NCBI GenBank assembly: GCA_002360635.1
Contig: DEQW01000003.1
Span: 710,019 to 774,018 of the forward strand
DNA length: 64,000 nt
Direction of reading: 5' to 3'
Source: Flavobacteriaceae bacterium UBA3356
GTDB lineage: Bacteria > Bacteroidota > Bacteroidia > Flavobacteriales > Flavobacteriaceae
The first letter of the stretch is position 1; every line of letters starts with the position of its first letter. The notes beneath the pieces are model-generated. The model saw only the letters and a list, made by a program, of their open reading frames with translations, was not told the DNA's origin and did not search any database. A program made the position numbers and the translations under genes. Below are positions 6,635 through 16,183 of this stretch, piece after piece.

Positions 6635-9348
6635 CACATCGGCAAAATTTATTGACTGTACTTGTTCTACTCTTGTGTAGCATAACGATGCACTCACAGG
6701 ATATTCCTCCAAAAAATGAAGTAAATATCCCTGTTGAAACAGAGCAGGACACGCTAAACCCAAGTATATTAAACGTTACAAGAGAGGTAAATGAGGCCAT
6801 TACTGACACGGTAAAAACAGACACCATAAAACCTAAAAAAGAACAATTAACCGATGTGGTTGATTATTATGGAGAGGATTACGTATACATTGACCGGAAA
6901 AACAACAAGGTTCATATGTACAATAAGGCTTATATTGTTTATGGTGATATGCGGATTGATGCCGGATATATTATTCTAGACTACAACAAAAATGAAGTTT
7001 ACGCAAAAGGGATAGACAGTGCCGGTGTTTACAGCCAAAAACCGGTTTTTGTCCAAGCCCAGAACGAAGTAAAACCAGACTCTATTCGGTTTAATTTTGA
7101 TAGTGAAAAAGCATTGGTCTACAACTCTCGCACAGAACAAAATGGTTTTAACGTTATCGCTGAAGTAACCAAAAAGATTAATGATTCCGTTGTGTTTCTT
7201 CGAAATGTAAAGTTTACTACTTCAAAAAATATTGACGATCCCGAATATTATTTTTATACCCGAAAGGCCAAATTTGTTCCTAAAAAGAAAATTGTAACGG
7301 GTTTGACCAATATGTACATTGCTGATGTTCCTACTCCAGTTGGATTACCTTTCGCGTTTTTTCCTTTGACCGAAGACCGGGCGTCGGGGTTCATTATACC
7401 AACTATTGGTGAGCAAAGCCGTCGTGGGTTTTTCCTGCAAAATGGAGGGTATTATTTTGCAGTGAATGATTATCTAGACCTTACATTTTTAGGGGATTAT
7501 TATACCAATGGCAGCTACGGGCTACGGGCAGAATCTTCATATGCATTACGATATCGTTTTAGGGGAAATATAAGTGTACGGTACGAAAACCTGATAAACG
7601 GCGAGCGGGGTTTCCCAGATTTTAGTCAAAGTTCAGTTTATAATATTCGTTGGAATCATTCGCAAGATCAAAAAGCGAGTCCGAGTTCACGTTTTTCAGC
7701 CTCTGTAAACTTAGGTAGTAGCCGATATTTTCAGCAGTCCATAAATCAAACCAACAATGCAAGTGCCTTAATAAATACGTTAAGTTCGTCTGTATCGTAT
7801 TCCAAAACATTTGAAGGTGAGCCACAGGTTAATTTTTCTGCTGCAGCAACACATTCGCAAAACACCAATACCCAAACCATTAATATGTCCTTGCCAAATA
7901 TTACGGCAAGTGTTTCGCGTATTTTTCCTTTTGCCCCTAAAACAGGAAGTAAAAAAGGGATATTGGAAAACATTAACCTTCAATATGACGTAGCTGCGGA
8001 AAACAGGATACAAACAACAGACTCCTTGTTTTTTAAACCTGAAATGTTCGAGAATGCCCAGATTGGAGCACAGCACTCCCTACCCATAAGCACCAATTTT
8101 AAAATCCTGAATTATTTAAGTGCTTCAGCAAGTACGCGATTTCAAGAAACATGGGTTTTAAAAACGTTTGATCGACGATTTGATCCCACTGTAAATGATG
8201 GACAAGGCGCTGAAGTTACCGATACCATTTCTGGCTTTGATAGATATTCAACTTATAATTTTTCCACGAGTTTAGGAACTACGGTATATGGTACGTTCAA
8301 TTTCGGAAAAGATAAAAAAATACAAGCCCTGCGGCACGTTGTTAGACCTTCGGTAAGTTATAGCATCAATCCATCTTTTGACCAATATTACGACCAATAT
8401 ATTGTTCCTGCTGAATTTGTTAGCGCTGATCCTGAAGTGAATGATGAAGTGGTTGAATATTCACGTTTTCAAAACACATTATATGGAGCGCCAAATAATA
8501 ACTACTCAAGCAGTATTGGGCTTTCCTTAAGTAATACGCTAGAAGCAAAAGTTCGCAGCAAAGACACTACCGTCACTGAACCTAAAAAAGTTAAACTGTT
8601 AAACAACCTAAATTTTTCTACTGCATATAACTTAGCTGCAGATTCATTGCCATTAAGTCCTATAAATTTTAGCGGAAATATCCCTATCGTTGAAAAACTG
8701 GACTTTAACTTTAATGGTAGCCTAGATCCGTATGCACTAAACAATAGTAACCAACGTATTGAAAAATTTAATATTGATAACGGAGGAAGTTTGTTTAGGC
8801 TGACAAATGCTAATATTAGTATTAATTATTCATTTTCCAGCAAGGATTTGGAAGTGGATTCAGAAGATAAAGACCGATTTGATAACGAAACGTTCAGGAA
8901 CGGTGGAAGACCGGACGATTTGTTTGGAGATGTTCGTGATATAGATGACAATAGGCTTTATAAAGATGATGAGGAAGATGAAGATGCAACTGAAAAAGCT
9001 TGGTATAACTATGACATTCCTTGGGATTTTAGGTTGGCTTATACTATGACATATTCAAACCAAACCAGGCAAAGTGAAATTTCATCACAGTCGCTTATGT
9101 TCAGTTCTAATTTAGAATTATCACCCCGCTGGACGGTTGGGGTTTCTTCTGGTTACGATTTTAAAAATAAAGGGATTACTTTGACACAATTCCGTTTTCA
9201 ACGGGATTTAGAGAGTTGGCAAATGAGCTTTAATTGGACGCCGATTGGTAGTATTAATACATCTTGGTATTTCTTTATAGGAATTAAATCGTCTGTACTG
9301 AGTGATATTAAATATGATAAACGACGCGAGCCAGATCAACAATTATAA
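6628..9348 (+). CDS. lptD: LPS-assembly outer-membrane protein LptD (OstA-like)
   Basis: The protein has 906 residues, starting at a TTG (6628); no ATG or GTG is available between the upstream stop (6595) and the signal peptide. The N-terminus (LLTVLVLLLCSITMHSQ) is an export signal. After a short linker comes an OstA/LptA-like beta-jellyroll (about 70-200; YIDRKNNKVHMYNKAYIVYGDMRIDAGYI). A large LptD C-terminal barrel region follows, recognisable by GLPFAFFPLTEDRASGFIIP and many alternating aromatic strands, ending in a short tail rather than a typical terminal aromatic. LptD with LptE inserts lipopolysaccharide into the outer leaflet. The protein is larger than E. coli LptD (784 residues), as usual for this phylum. 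Confidence 0.85.
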   Translation: MQTHRQNLLTVLVLLLCSITMHSQDIPPKNEVNIPVETEQDTLNPSILNVTREVNEAITDTVKTDTIKPKKEQLTDVVDYYGEDYVYIDRKNNKVHMYNKAYIVYGDMRIDAGYIILDYNKNEVYAKGIDSAGVYSQKPVFVQAQNEVKPDSIRFNFDSEKALVYNSRTEQNGFNVIAEVTKKINDSVVFLRNVKFTTSKNIDDPEYYFYTRKAKFVPKKKIVTGLTNMYIADVPTPVGLPFAFFPLTEDRASGFIIPTIGEQSRRGFFLQNGGYYFAVNDYLDLTFLGDYYTNGSYGLRAESSYALRYRFRGNISVRYENLINGERGFPDFSQSSVYNIRWNHSQDQKASPSSRFSASVNLGSSRYFQQSINQTNNASALINTLSSSVSYSKTFEGEPQVNFSAAATHSQNTNTQTINMSLPNITASVSRIFPFAPKTGSKKGILENINLQYDVAAENRIQTTDSLFFKPEMFENAQIGAQHSLPISTNFKILNYLSASASTRFQETWVLKTFDRRFDPTVNDGQGAEVTDTISGFDRYSTYNFSTSLGTTVYGTFNFGKDKKIQALRHVVRPSVSYSINPSFDQYYDQYIVPAEFVSADPEVNDEVVEYSRFQNTLYGAPNNNYSSSIGLSLSNTLEAKVRSKDTTVTEPKKVKLLNNLNFSTAYNLAADSLPLSPINFSGNIPIVEKLDFNFNGSLDPYALNNSNQRIEKFNIDNGGSLFRLTNANISINYSFSSKDLEVDSEDKDRFDNETFRNGGRPDDLFGDVRDIDDNRLYKDDEEDEDATEKAWYNYDIPWDFRLAYTMTYSNQTRQSEISSQSLMFSSNLELSPRWTVGVSSGYDFKNKGITLTQFRFQRDLESWQMSFNWTPIGSINTSWYFFIGIKSSVLSDIKYDKRREPDQQL

Positions 9349-9404
9349 ACTTAATTTCAATAAAAGAAAGTATTAACTTAAAAAGCCTGTGTTGGATATA
9401 TGAT

Positions 9405-9785
9405 ATGAAAAAAATAATTCAAACCAATAATGCCCCTGCCCCTATTGGACCTTATAATCAAGCTGTTTTAAAAAATGGAATGCTCTATACTTCTGGACAA
9501 ATAGCTATTGATCCTAAAACCGGAAACCTAGTTACCGACGATATTAAAGCTGAAACTAAAATGGTGATGGAAAACATGAAAGCGGTTTTAGCCGAAGCCG
9601 ACATGACGTTTGAACATGTGTTGAAGTCTTCTATCTTCATTAGCGATATGAACAATTTTACAGCTATTAACGAGGTGTATGCTACTTATTTTGATGAAGC
9701 TACGGCTCCGGCACGAGAAACAGTTGAAGTGGCCAATTTACCGAAATTTGTAAATGTTGAAATTTCGATGATCGCTTCGCTTTAA
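9405..9785 (+). CDS. RidA family reactive enamine/imine deaminase
   Basis: The 126-residue protein shows the whole YjgF/YER057c/UK114 signature: the N-terminal AP.PIGPYNQAV, SGQIAIDPKTG in the middle, and the C-terminal PARETVEVANLPK with the substrate-binding Arg and a late glutamate (VEISMIASL). RidA trimers hydrolyse 2-aminoacrylate and related imines from PLP enzymes such as threonine dehydratase. The start is the ATG at 9405. It follows lptD by 56 bases and ends 8 bases before the convergent tamB stop. Confidence 0.93.
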   Translation: MKKIIQTNNAPAPIGPYNQAVLKNGMLYTSGQIAIDPKTGNLVTDDIKAETKMVMENMKAVLAEADMTFEHVLKSSIFISDMNNFTAINEVYATYFDEATAPARETVEVANLPKFVNVEISMIASL

Positions 9786-9793
9786 AAAAGATT

Positions 9794-12700
9794 TTATTCT
9801 TTTTCTTGTTCGGTTGCTTGGGTATTAAAATCTACCGGTATATTGTCGTCGCTTGGAGCTGCAGGGACTTTTTCTTCTTCAGACTCTAATGTCAATTTTT
9901 TATTGAAGAGTTTATTTACCAATTCCCGAAAGGTATCAAAGTCTACCGAATACGATATCCCGGCACCTTGTTCAAATATTTGGTCCTCCCCAATAAATTG
10001 AAGATCTGCTTGGCGGTTAAAAAATTTCATTCGTAAACTTCCATCTTCGTTTACTAGCCACTGTACTTCAATATCCCCTGCAACGGCAGTTTCATTAACA
10101 CCACCAACTGGAACACCAACCTTACCGTTTATTAAAATTCGTTCATTAATTTGGGTAGAAAGGGTTATCCCAAAACGATCTGCTGTTTCTTGATCGGGTA
10201 AGCGGCTTCCTTGTGAATAATCCAGTCCTACTTTAAACTTACTGTCTTGGTCGGCAAACAGCTCGTTAACCAAGCCCGAAACACGTTCTACAAGTGTCCC
10301 CGCAGCAAAAGCGTTGGCACCTGCGTAATTATCATTCACAAAATTACCTGATGCAATAAGAAACAGAGCTTGCTTTTCTTTTTGCTCTTCGTTTTGCAAT
10401 TTATATTCCAGCTCACTTTTAACAACCGAGCTTACCCTTGGAAATTCAATTCTGAAATTAATATCCGGCTGTATCAATTCACCGGTAAGGTCCACCAATA
10501 CTTCTACTGGTATTTTACGGTTAACCGTGGGGTTGTCTAACAGAACCGATGGGTTTGCATCGGTTTGATATTTCGCAGTAAGATCCAATTGTGCGCGTTC
10601 TGGGTCACCATTCCAGTTAATACTTCCCCCAGATACAACTTCGATATTTTTTTGAATAAGCCCTCCATACCTAAAATCGAAATCGCCATCAATGACCAAG
10701 AAATCTCCCCACATATTAAACTTTCCAAGGGTATTAAGTTCAATCAATAAAATTCCAGCACCACGACCTTTCAAGGTTGAATTGTTTGCTTTATCGACTA
10801 CTACTTCTACCTCGGCTTTTTCGTTAATATCCAGTTCAAAATTTACTGAAAGCCCTTTTGGATCTTCTGTTTTAAGTGGTTCGCCACTAATTCGAGCTTC
10901 TTTTTCTTCAGGAGACAAAAATTTAATAAATGAATCATCACCAAATGACGCTACATCACTTAATGGAATTTTAAAACTGGTGTTTTCTTCGGTCGTTGCT
11001 ACTACATCAATGATCAATTCGTCCACTGGCCCTTCAATAGATGCAGTGCCATCGATGAAAGCTGTTCCGTAATATAGGGCGTCTTCATCTGGAGAGGTGT
11101 CTAAAACCAGTAAATTGTTTGAACTTATATCCATGTCAAGCCTCCAGTCTCCAAAATTTCTATGGGTTGCATTTCCTATAAACGTCCCTTGTGTTTTATA
11201 TTTTGTATCGGTAATTGTAATGGCACTAACCGCTATTTTGTTTTTAGACACCGATACTTTAGCGTTATTTTCAAGATCAAAATCCGTATTTAAATAAGGA
11301 ACTTTTAAACCACTGTCTTCAAGATTAAAACTGCCTTCTATGTTTGGCGACTTATAATTCCCAGTAACCTTTGCGTTACCACTTATTAAACCTCTAATAT
11401 CGGTAATCACATCACCGCCAAAGGGACTGAAAGCCTGCATGTTAAAATCATTTAAAGCAACATCCATCTGTATGGTAGGGTTTTCGGCTGAAACGTCGAT
11501 AGAGCCTACTGCATTGATTGACTTTACATCTTTGTTAACCAACGTAGTGTTTATGTTGTATTTAGACAAGTCTTCGTTGCCTTTAATATCCAAATTTAAA
11601 TCCCCAAAGGGAATTTCATTAATTTCAACTCCGTCAATACTTACAGCAGAATTAGGATAATATGCGCCATTCTTTTGAAGAAAATCTAATTTTCCGTTTA
11701 CATTTCCCTTTAACCGAAGGCTGTCGATTTCAGGCGTAATGTTGCCTATGTTCACATCCCTGAAGCGCAACTTTAAGTTTTTATATGTTGAATCCCTTAA
11801 CTCCCCGGCCAATTGGATTATTTCATCGTTGTGGTTTAACACCAAGGAATCTATACGAATATCTTTAAAATCGTTGTCAAAAACCACTTTGTTCAAGCTG
11901 TTGTTTTCTTCATTTAGGTACCAAACGTTGTCTTTAAAGGTGATGTCAGATTTTTTAACACCAATTACCGACTTTCCTTGTGGATTGATAGTATGGTACA
12001 AGGAAAGGTTAAAGAGGTCTTCTTTTTCTTCGCCCCCTTTAAACTCTGAGCGCACATAAAGCGTGTCGTTTATGGTTTTATTAATTACATTTACATCAAC
12101 TATATTATATACACCTGTATAAACTGAATCAACTGATATATATGTGTTATACAGCGGGTTATCGTTGTCTACCTGAATGTTTACTTTACCTAAATAATTA
12201 TCATACAGCAAAAGCTCTGGGGAACGAAAATCTAATTTAAATTTAGATTGATCAGACGCTACCGAGCCTCTTACTTTTGTATTATCACCCAATTTTAACT
12301 GCGGAACAAATAAGTCTACTATTTTATTATAGATTTCAAACTCATAATCTATGAATTGATTGGTGGTTACTTCCCCAGGAATATAATTGGCGTAGATACT
12401 ACCGATTCCATTTCTGAAAAGGTCTGGTATATCCTCGATTAAAAAACGTCCGCGAATGTTGCCTGTTATAATATCTGGTGAATTAATGGCGATGATGCGT
12501 TCTTCTTCTTCAAACGAAGAAGTTATTTCAAAGTCTGCAAAGAAAAAATCTTCATCTGCAGTTTGGTAGAAAGTTTCATTAAAGGAAATAGTCCCCACGG
12601 CATCGTTTATTGAAGTCCCGTCCATATCGACAACAACCCTACCTGCAAAAACAGAAACACTGTCTCGTTTTATAAGGTTAAGGTTGTTTAGTTCCGCATA

Positions 12701-14203
12701 TTCTACATCGGCTTCAAAATCATATTGATTAAACTCTTTTGAGACATCGACTAATCCTTTAAAATCAAGTTTTAAATTAGGGTCATCAATACTTAGATTC
12801 CCATTAAAAACAGGATCTTTCAGCGTTCCGGTAACTTCAATATTTTTATATTCATAGCCTTCAAAATTAAAAGAAGATATTGTTCCTTCAATAAGTGTAC
12901 TTACAGTTTTTTGTGTAAACCCCCTACCTTCTATTGTAAGATCTGCTGTTACTTTTCCTAAGGAAATAGTGCCCGCCAACTTACCTAAGTTTAATCCATT
13001 TAATACTACGTTTCCATTGTAATAAGCGTTATCAAAATCTGTAATGTTTCCTAATTCAATATCTGCTTTAGCACTCCCTACGCCTGTGTTAATATCGCTA
13101 TTAGTAATTAATTGAGAGGCTGTAAGCGTTGTATTGCCCCTAAAAGAAACCGTGCCAATATCTTTTAACTGATTTGGCAACACGTCGCCTAATATTCGTG
13201 GCATAAACCGTCGCAAATCGTAATAACTCGTTTGTATATTATGATTTGATGAATTTATCGAAAAGGCATCAGCCCCTTTCAACAAGTTTGAAAAAGTATA
13301 ACTTCCCTGAATTGTTGTGTTTGAAGTAGCTAAACGGGTATTTGAAGTTCTGAAATTATTTAAGGCCCCGTCAAAATCAGTATCGAGGATAATGGTTTGG
13401 TCCCTGCCAAATTCATTATAAAAAACATTCAAATCGTTTGTTGAAATTTCAGAATCATTGAAAGTAGCATCAATTATTACATCATTTTCAAAATCGGCTA
13501 ACCCTTTTTCGGCATAATCCAATAGTATTTCTCCTTTTATGAGCGAATGTTCGGTTTGTAGCGTCAAATCTTTCAGTACCATTTTTTCAATGGTGTATGA
13601 AAAATCGGTTTCCAAATTTTTAACAACAAAACCACGTTCGGCAATGAGGGAAAGCGCTTCAATATTCGCATCGATATCAGGACCAGTGATCTTAAATTCG
13701 TTTGCCAATAAATTTACATTTGTGAAATCGAACACTTCCGGTGTGTCTAAATTAAAATCGGTTATTTTAATATGGCTATTGGTCAACTCAACATCATTAC
13801 TAAAAAGCGTAAATGGGTTGCCACTTGGCGGTTGACCGGTATTAAATTTTTCGGCAAATATGGAAAGGTTGTCGGTTTCTTCATCTTTATAAGTGGTAAC
13901 GTAAAGTTTTGAATCTGTAAGGTGAATGTTACCGAAACCAAGATCGCCCTGTATTAAGTTTTGAAAACTTACAATGTTGGTTTGCAGTTCTTTTGCATAA
14001 ATAAGCGTGTCTTTATGATGATCTGCAATGTAAACTTCGCGAATATCAACTTCACCTTTCCAATTAAGTCCTAAACGTTTTATATTAATGTCGGTACCAT
14101 AGGTCTCGTTAAGGTTATCGGTAACTTTATTGGCAATATATGTTTGTACCGAAGGGATCGATAAAATAACAATAAGGAGCACGAGCAACAGGACAATAGC
14201 CAC
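9794..14203 (-). CDS. translocation/assembly module TamB (AsmA-like, DUF490)
   Basis: The protein has 1469 residues from the GTG at 14203. An N-terminal anchor helix is followed by more than 1000 residues of repetitive beta-sandwich sequence rich in N, D, I and V (bridge-like lipid-transfer groove). The C-terminal DUF490 domain ends in KVGVPVGGVNETAVAGDIEVQWLV and RMKFFNRQ motifs. TamB-type proteins span the periplasm and move phospholipid, or assist barrel assembly with TamA/BamA. The GTG start leaves the anchor without a cationic N-terminus. The same frame is open for 15 more codons (K R I K K L R K I I L R T F) but has no ATG/GTG/TTG, so the true start may be a rare codon there. Confidence 0.85.
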   Translation of the reverse strand: MAIVLLLVLLIVILSIPSVQTYIANKVTDNLNETYGTDINIKRLGLNWKGEVDIREVYIADHHKDTLIYAKELQTNIVSFQNLIQGDLGFGNIHLTDSKLYVTTYKDEETDNLSIFAEKFNTGQPPSGNPFTLFSNDVELTNSHIKITDFNLDTPEVFDFTNVNLLANEFKITGPDIDANIEALSLIAERGFVVKNLETDFSYTIEKMVLKDLTLQTEHSLIKGEILLDYAEKGLADFENDVIIDATFNDSEISTNDLNVFYNEFGRDQTIILDTDFDGALNNFRTSNTRLATSNTTIQGSYTFSNLLKGADAFSINSSNHNIQTSYYDLRRFMPRILGDVLPNQLKDIGTVSFRGNTTLTASQLITNSDINTGVGSAKADIELGNITDFDNAYYNGNVVLNGLNLGKLAGTISLGKVTADLTIEGRGFTQKTVSTLIEGTISSFNFEGYEYKNIEVTGTLKDPVFNGNLSIDDPNLKLDFKGLVDVSKEFNQYDFEADVEYAELNNLNLIKRDSVSVFAGRVVVDMDGTSINDAVGTISFNETFYQTADEDFFFADFEITSSFEEEERIIAINSPDIITGNIRGRFLIEDIPDLFRNGIGSIYANYIPGEVTTNQFIDYEFEIYNKIVDLFVPQLKLGDNTKVRGSVASDQSKFKLDFRSPELLLYDNYLGKVNIQVDNDNPLYNTYISVDSVYTGVYNIVDVNVINKTINDTLYVRSEFKGGEEKEDLFNLSLYHTINPQGKSVIGVKKSDITFKDNVWYLNEENNSLNKVVFDNDFKDIRIDSLVLNHNDEIIQLAGELRDSTYKNLKLRFRDVNIGNITPEIDSLRLKGNVNGKLDFLQKNGAYYPNSAVSIDGVEINEIPFGDLNLDIKGNEDLSKYNINTTLVNKDVKSINAVGSIDVSAENPTIQMDVALNDFNMQAFSPFGGDVITDIRGLISGNAKVTGNYKSPNIEGSFNLEDSGLKVPYLNTDFDLENNAKVSVSKNKIAVSAITITDTKYKTQGTFIGNATHRNFGDWRLDMDISSNNLLVLDTSPDEDALYYGTAFIDGTASIEGPVDELIIDVVATTEENTSFKIPLSDVASFGDDSFIKFLSPEEKEARISGEPLKTEDPKGLSVNFELDINEKAEVEVVVDKANNSTLKGRGAGILLIELNTLGKFNMWGDFLVIDGDFDFRYGGLIQKNIEVVSGGSINWNGDPERAQLDLTAKYQTDANPSVLLDNPTVNRKIPVEVLVDLTGELIQPDINFRIEFPRVSSVVKSELEYKLQNEEQKEKQALFLIASGNFVNDNYAGANAFAAGTLVERVSGLVNELFADQDSKFKVGLDYSQGSRLPDQETADRFGITLSTQINERILINGKVGVPVGGVNETAVAGDIEVQWLVNEDGSLRMKFFNRQADLQFIGEDQIFEQGAGISYSVDFDTFRELVNKLFNKKLTLESEEEKVPAAPSDDNIPVDFNTQATEQEKE

Positions 14204-14233
14204 GAAGGTGCGAAGTATTATTTTACGAAGTTT

Positions 14234-14262
14234 TTTGATACGCTTTTATTGTTTTAATTTTG
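14234..14262 (+). promoter_or_regulatory. predicted tsaD promoter
   Basis: TTTG (14234-14237), 17 bases, then TAATTTTG (14255-14262) is a full match to the Bacteroidota -33/-7 pattern. The transcription start would be near 14267, giving an mRNA leader of under ten bases before the ATG at 14275. Confidence 0.6.
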
Positions 14263-14274
14263 ACTTCAATAAAT

Positions 14275-15306
14275 ATGCCTAATTTGACTGATAAAAATTG
14301 TTACATACTCGGTATTGAATCTTCCTGTGATGACACTGCTGCTGCTGTTATTAACAACGGCGTTGTGCTCTCTAATGTTGTTGCTACACAGCAAATACAC
14401 GAAGAATACGGAGGCGTAGTGCCCGAACTTGCTTCCCGTGCACATCAACAAAATATTGTACCGGTGGTGCACCAAGCCTTACGCAAAGCAAATATCGATA
14501 AAAAACAACTAAGTGCCATAGCTTTTACAAGGGGTCCAGGACTTATGGGTTCGTTGTTGGTAGGCACCTCATTTTCAAAGTCTTTAGCAATGGGTTTGGG
14601 TATTCCATTGATTGATGTAAACCATATGCAGGCACATATTTTAGCCCATTTCATTAAAGCGGAAGGACAAACAGCACCTAACTTTCCTTTTTTGGCGTTA
14701 ACAATTAGTGGCGGTCATACTCAAATAGTAAAAGTGACCAATTATTTTGAAATGGAAGTGATTGGTCAGACCATTGATGATGCTGTTGGCGAAGCGTTTG
14801 ACAAATCGGCTAAGCTTTTAGGACTGCCTTATCCTGGTGGCCCTTTAATTGATAAATATGCTCAAAAAGGAAACCCAAATACATTTAAGTTTACGAAACC
14901 GAAAGTACAGCCCATGGATTTCAGCTTTAGCGGATTAAAAACCGCCGTGTTGTATTTTATTGAAAAACAAGTGGATAAAAACCCAGACTTTATTTCAGAA
15001 AATATAGAAGACGTCTGTGCTAGCTTGCAATTTACCATTGTAGATTATTTAATGGATAAGCTTAAAAATGCTGTAAAACATACAGGAATTAAAGAAATTG
15101 CCATTGGTGGTGGTGTCTCGGCTAATAGTGGAATTCGAAATGCTTTAAAAGAAGCTGAGACAAAATATGGGTGGAAAACGCATATTCCAAAATTTGAATA
15201 TTGTACCGACAATGCAGCGATGATAGCCATCGTTGGTGAGTTGAAGTACAAACAACAACTATTTGCCGATAACGATGTGTTGGCACAAGCCCGAATGAAA
15301 CTGTAA
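14275..15306 (+). CDS. tsaD: tRNA N6-adenosine threonylcarbamoyltransferase TsaD
   Basis: The protein has 343 residues. I use the ATG at 14275; an in-frame TTG at 14260 lies inside the predicted -7 box and is unlikely. Hallmarks in order are IESSCDDT (residues 14-21), GVVPELASRAH, RGPGLMGSLLVG (86-97), the iron-binding H-x3-H pair H117/H121 (NHMQAHI), SGGHT, GEAFDKSAKLLGLPYPGGP, FSFSGLKTAV and GGGVSANSG. TsaD transfers the threonylcarbamoyl group to A37 of ANN-decoding tRNAs, with TsaB, TsaC and TsaE (not in the window). rsmE starts 4 bases after its stop, so the two form an operon. Confidence 0.97.
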   Translation: MPNLTDKNCYILGIESSCDDTAAAVINNGVVLSNVVATQQIHEEYGGVVPELASRAHQQNIVPVVHQALRKANIDKKQLSAIAFTRGPGLMGSLLVGTSFSKSLAMGLGIPLIDVNHMQAHILAHFIKAEGQTAPNFPFLALTISGGHTQIVKVTNYFEMEVIGQTIDDAVGEAFDKSAKLLGLPYPGGPLIDKYAQKGNPNTFKFTKPKVQPMDFSFSGLKTAVLYFIEKQVDKNPDFISENIEDVCASLQFTIVDYLMDKLKNAVKHTGIKEIAIGGGVSANSGIRNALKEAETKYGWKTHIPKFEYCTDNAAMIAIVGELKYKQQLFADNDVLAQARMKL

Positions 15307-15309
15307 TCT

Positions 15310-16020
15310 ATGCAACTTTTTTACCATCCACACAGTTCAGAAACTTCAAAAGAAATTACTTTCGATAAAGAAGAGAGTCGGCATATAGGAAAAGTGCTTC
15401 GGAAAAAAGAAGGTGATGTATTAGATATTACGAATGGTGAAGGCTATTTTTTTAAGGCCGAACTCACGTTGGTGACCCCCAAAAAATGTATCGCTCACAT
15501 TTTAGAAACTAAAAAAGAAGCGCCACTGCCCTATCATTTACATATTGCGATAGCACCCACCAAATCCAACGACCGATTTGAAACGTTTTTAGAAAAAGCT
15601 ACTGAAATAGGCATTACTGAAATCACGCCAATTATTTGCGATCACAGCGAACGGAAAACCATTAAGCTGGAGCGTTACGAAAAAATTATTCAAAGTGCGA
15701 TGAAGCAATCATTGAAAGCCTATTTGCCAAAATTAAATGAAGCCTGTACTTTCAAAGAATTTCTTCAGCAAAGCCACGAAGAAAGTTTGAAATGTATTGC
15801 ACATTGCGAAGAAACCGACAAGAAATCTTTTAAATCGGTATTAGAAAAACAACAATCGGTTCTAATTTTAATAGGTCCGGAAGGTGATTTTTCTACAGAG
15901 GAGATTAATCTAGCGAAAAAGAACGGTTTTATACCGGTAACGTTAGGAGAAAGTCGGTTGCGTACGGAAACTGCTGCTGTGGTGGCGACACATAGTGTGG
16001 CTTTTGTTAATGAATATTAA
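15310..16020 (+). CDS. rsmE: 16S rRNA (uracil(1498)-N(3))-methyltransferase RsmE
   Basis: The protein has 236 residues. An N-terminal PUA-like domain (about 1-70, with SRHIGKVLRKKEGD) precedes a SPOUT knot domain. AdoMet-binding knot motifs are LIGPEGDFSTEEI and, near the C-terminus, LGESRLRTETAAVVATH. RsmE methylates U1498 in 16S rRNA. It is transcribed with tsaD. The length is slightly below the usual 240-250 residues but no domain is missing. Confidence 0.95.
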   Translation: MQLFYHPHSSETSKEITFDKEESRHIGKVLRKKEGDVLDITNGEGYFFKAELTLVTPKKCIAHILETKKEAPLPYHLHIAIAPTKSNDRFETFLEKATEIGITEITPIICDHSERKTIKLERYEKIIQSAMKQSLKAYLPKLNEACTFKEFLQQSHEESLKCIAHCEETDKKSFKSVLEKQQSVLILIGPEGDFSTEEINLAKKNGFIPVTLGESRLRTETAAVVATHSVAFVNEY

Positions 16021-16170
16021 ACTTTCTCTTTCTTCACCCCTGTAATCACCAAATACGCTTCCTATTTTACAAAGCCAATTGTACTTTTATTTTTATATGA
16101 TAATTTCATAGAAAACCATTTGCAGAATCATTAAGTCGAAATAAGCCATAAATTCTAGTAGTTTAATTTG

Positions 16171-16178
16171 TATTTTTG
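16171..16178 (+). promoter_or_regulatory. predicted -7 element for the DUF4159-trmH-PerM operon
   Basis: TATTTTTG matches TANNTTTG and ends only 5 bases before the ATG at 16184, which would give an almost leaderless mRNA. No clear -33 TTTG is at the right distance, so confidence is limited. Confidence 0.35.
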
Positions 16179-16183
16179 GAACT

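Noticed and set aside
9405..9785. RidA as an endoribonuclease
   Set aside because: That label was used for early family members; the conserved Arg and motif order fit enamine/imine deaminase.
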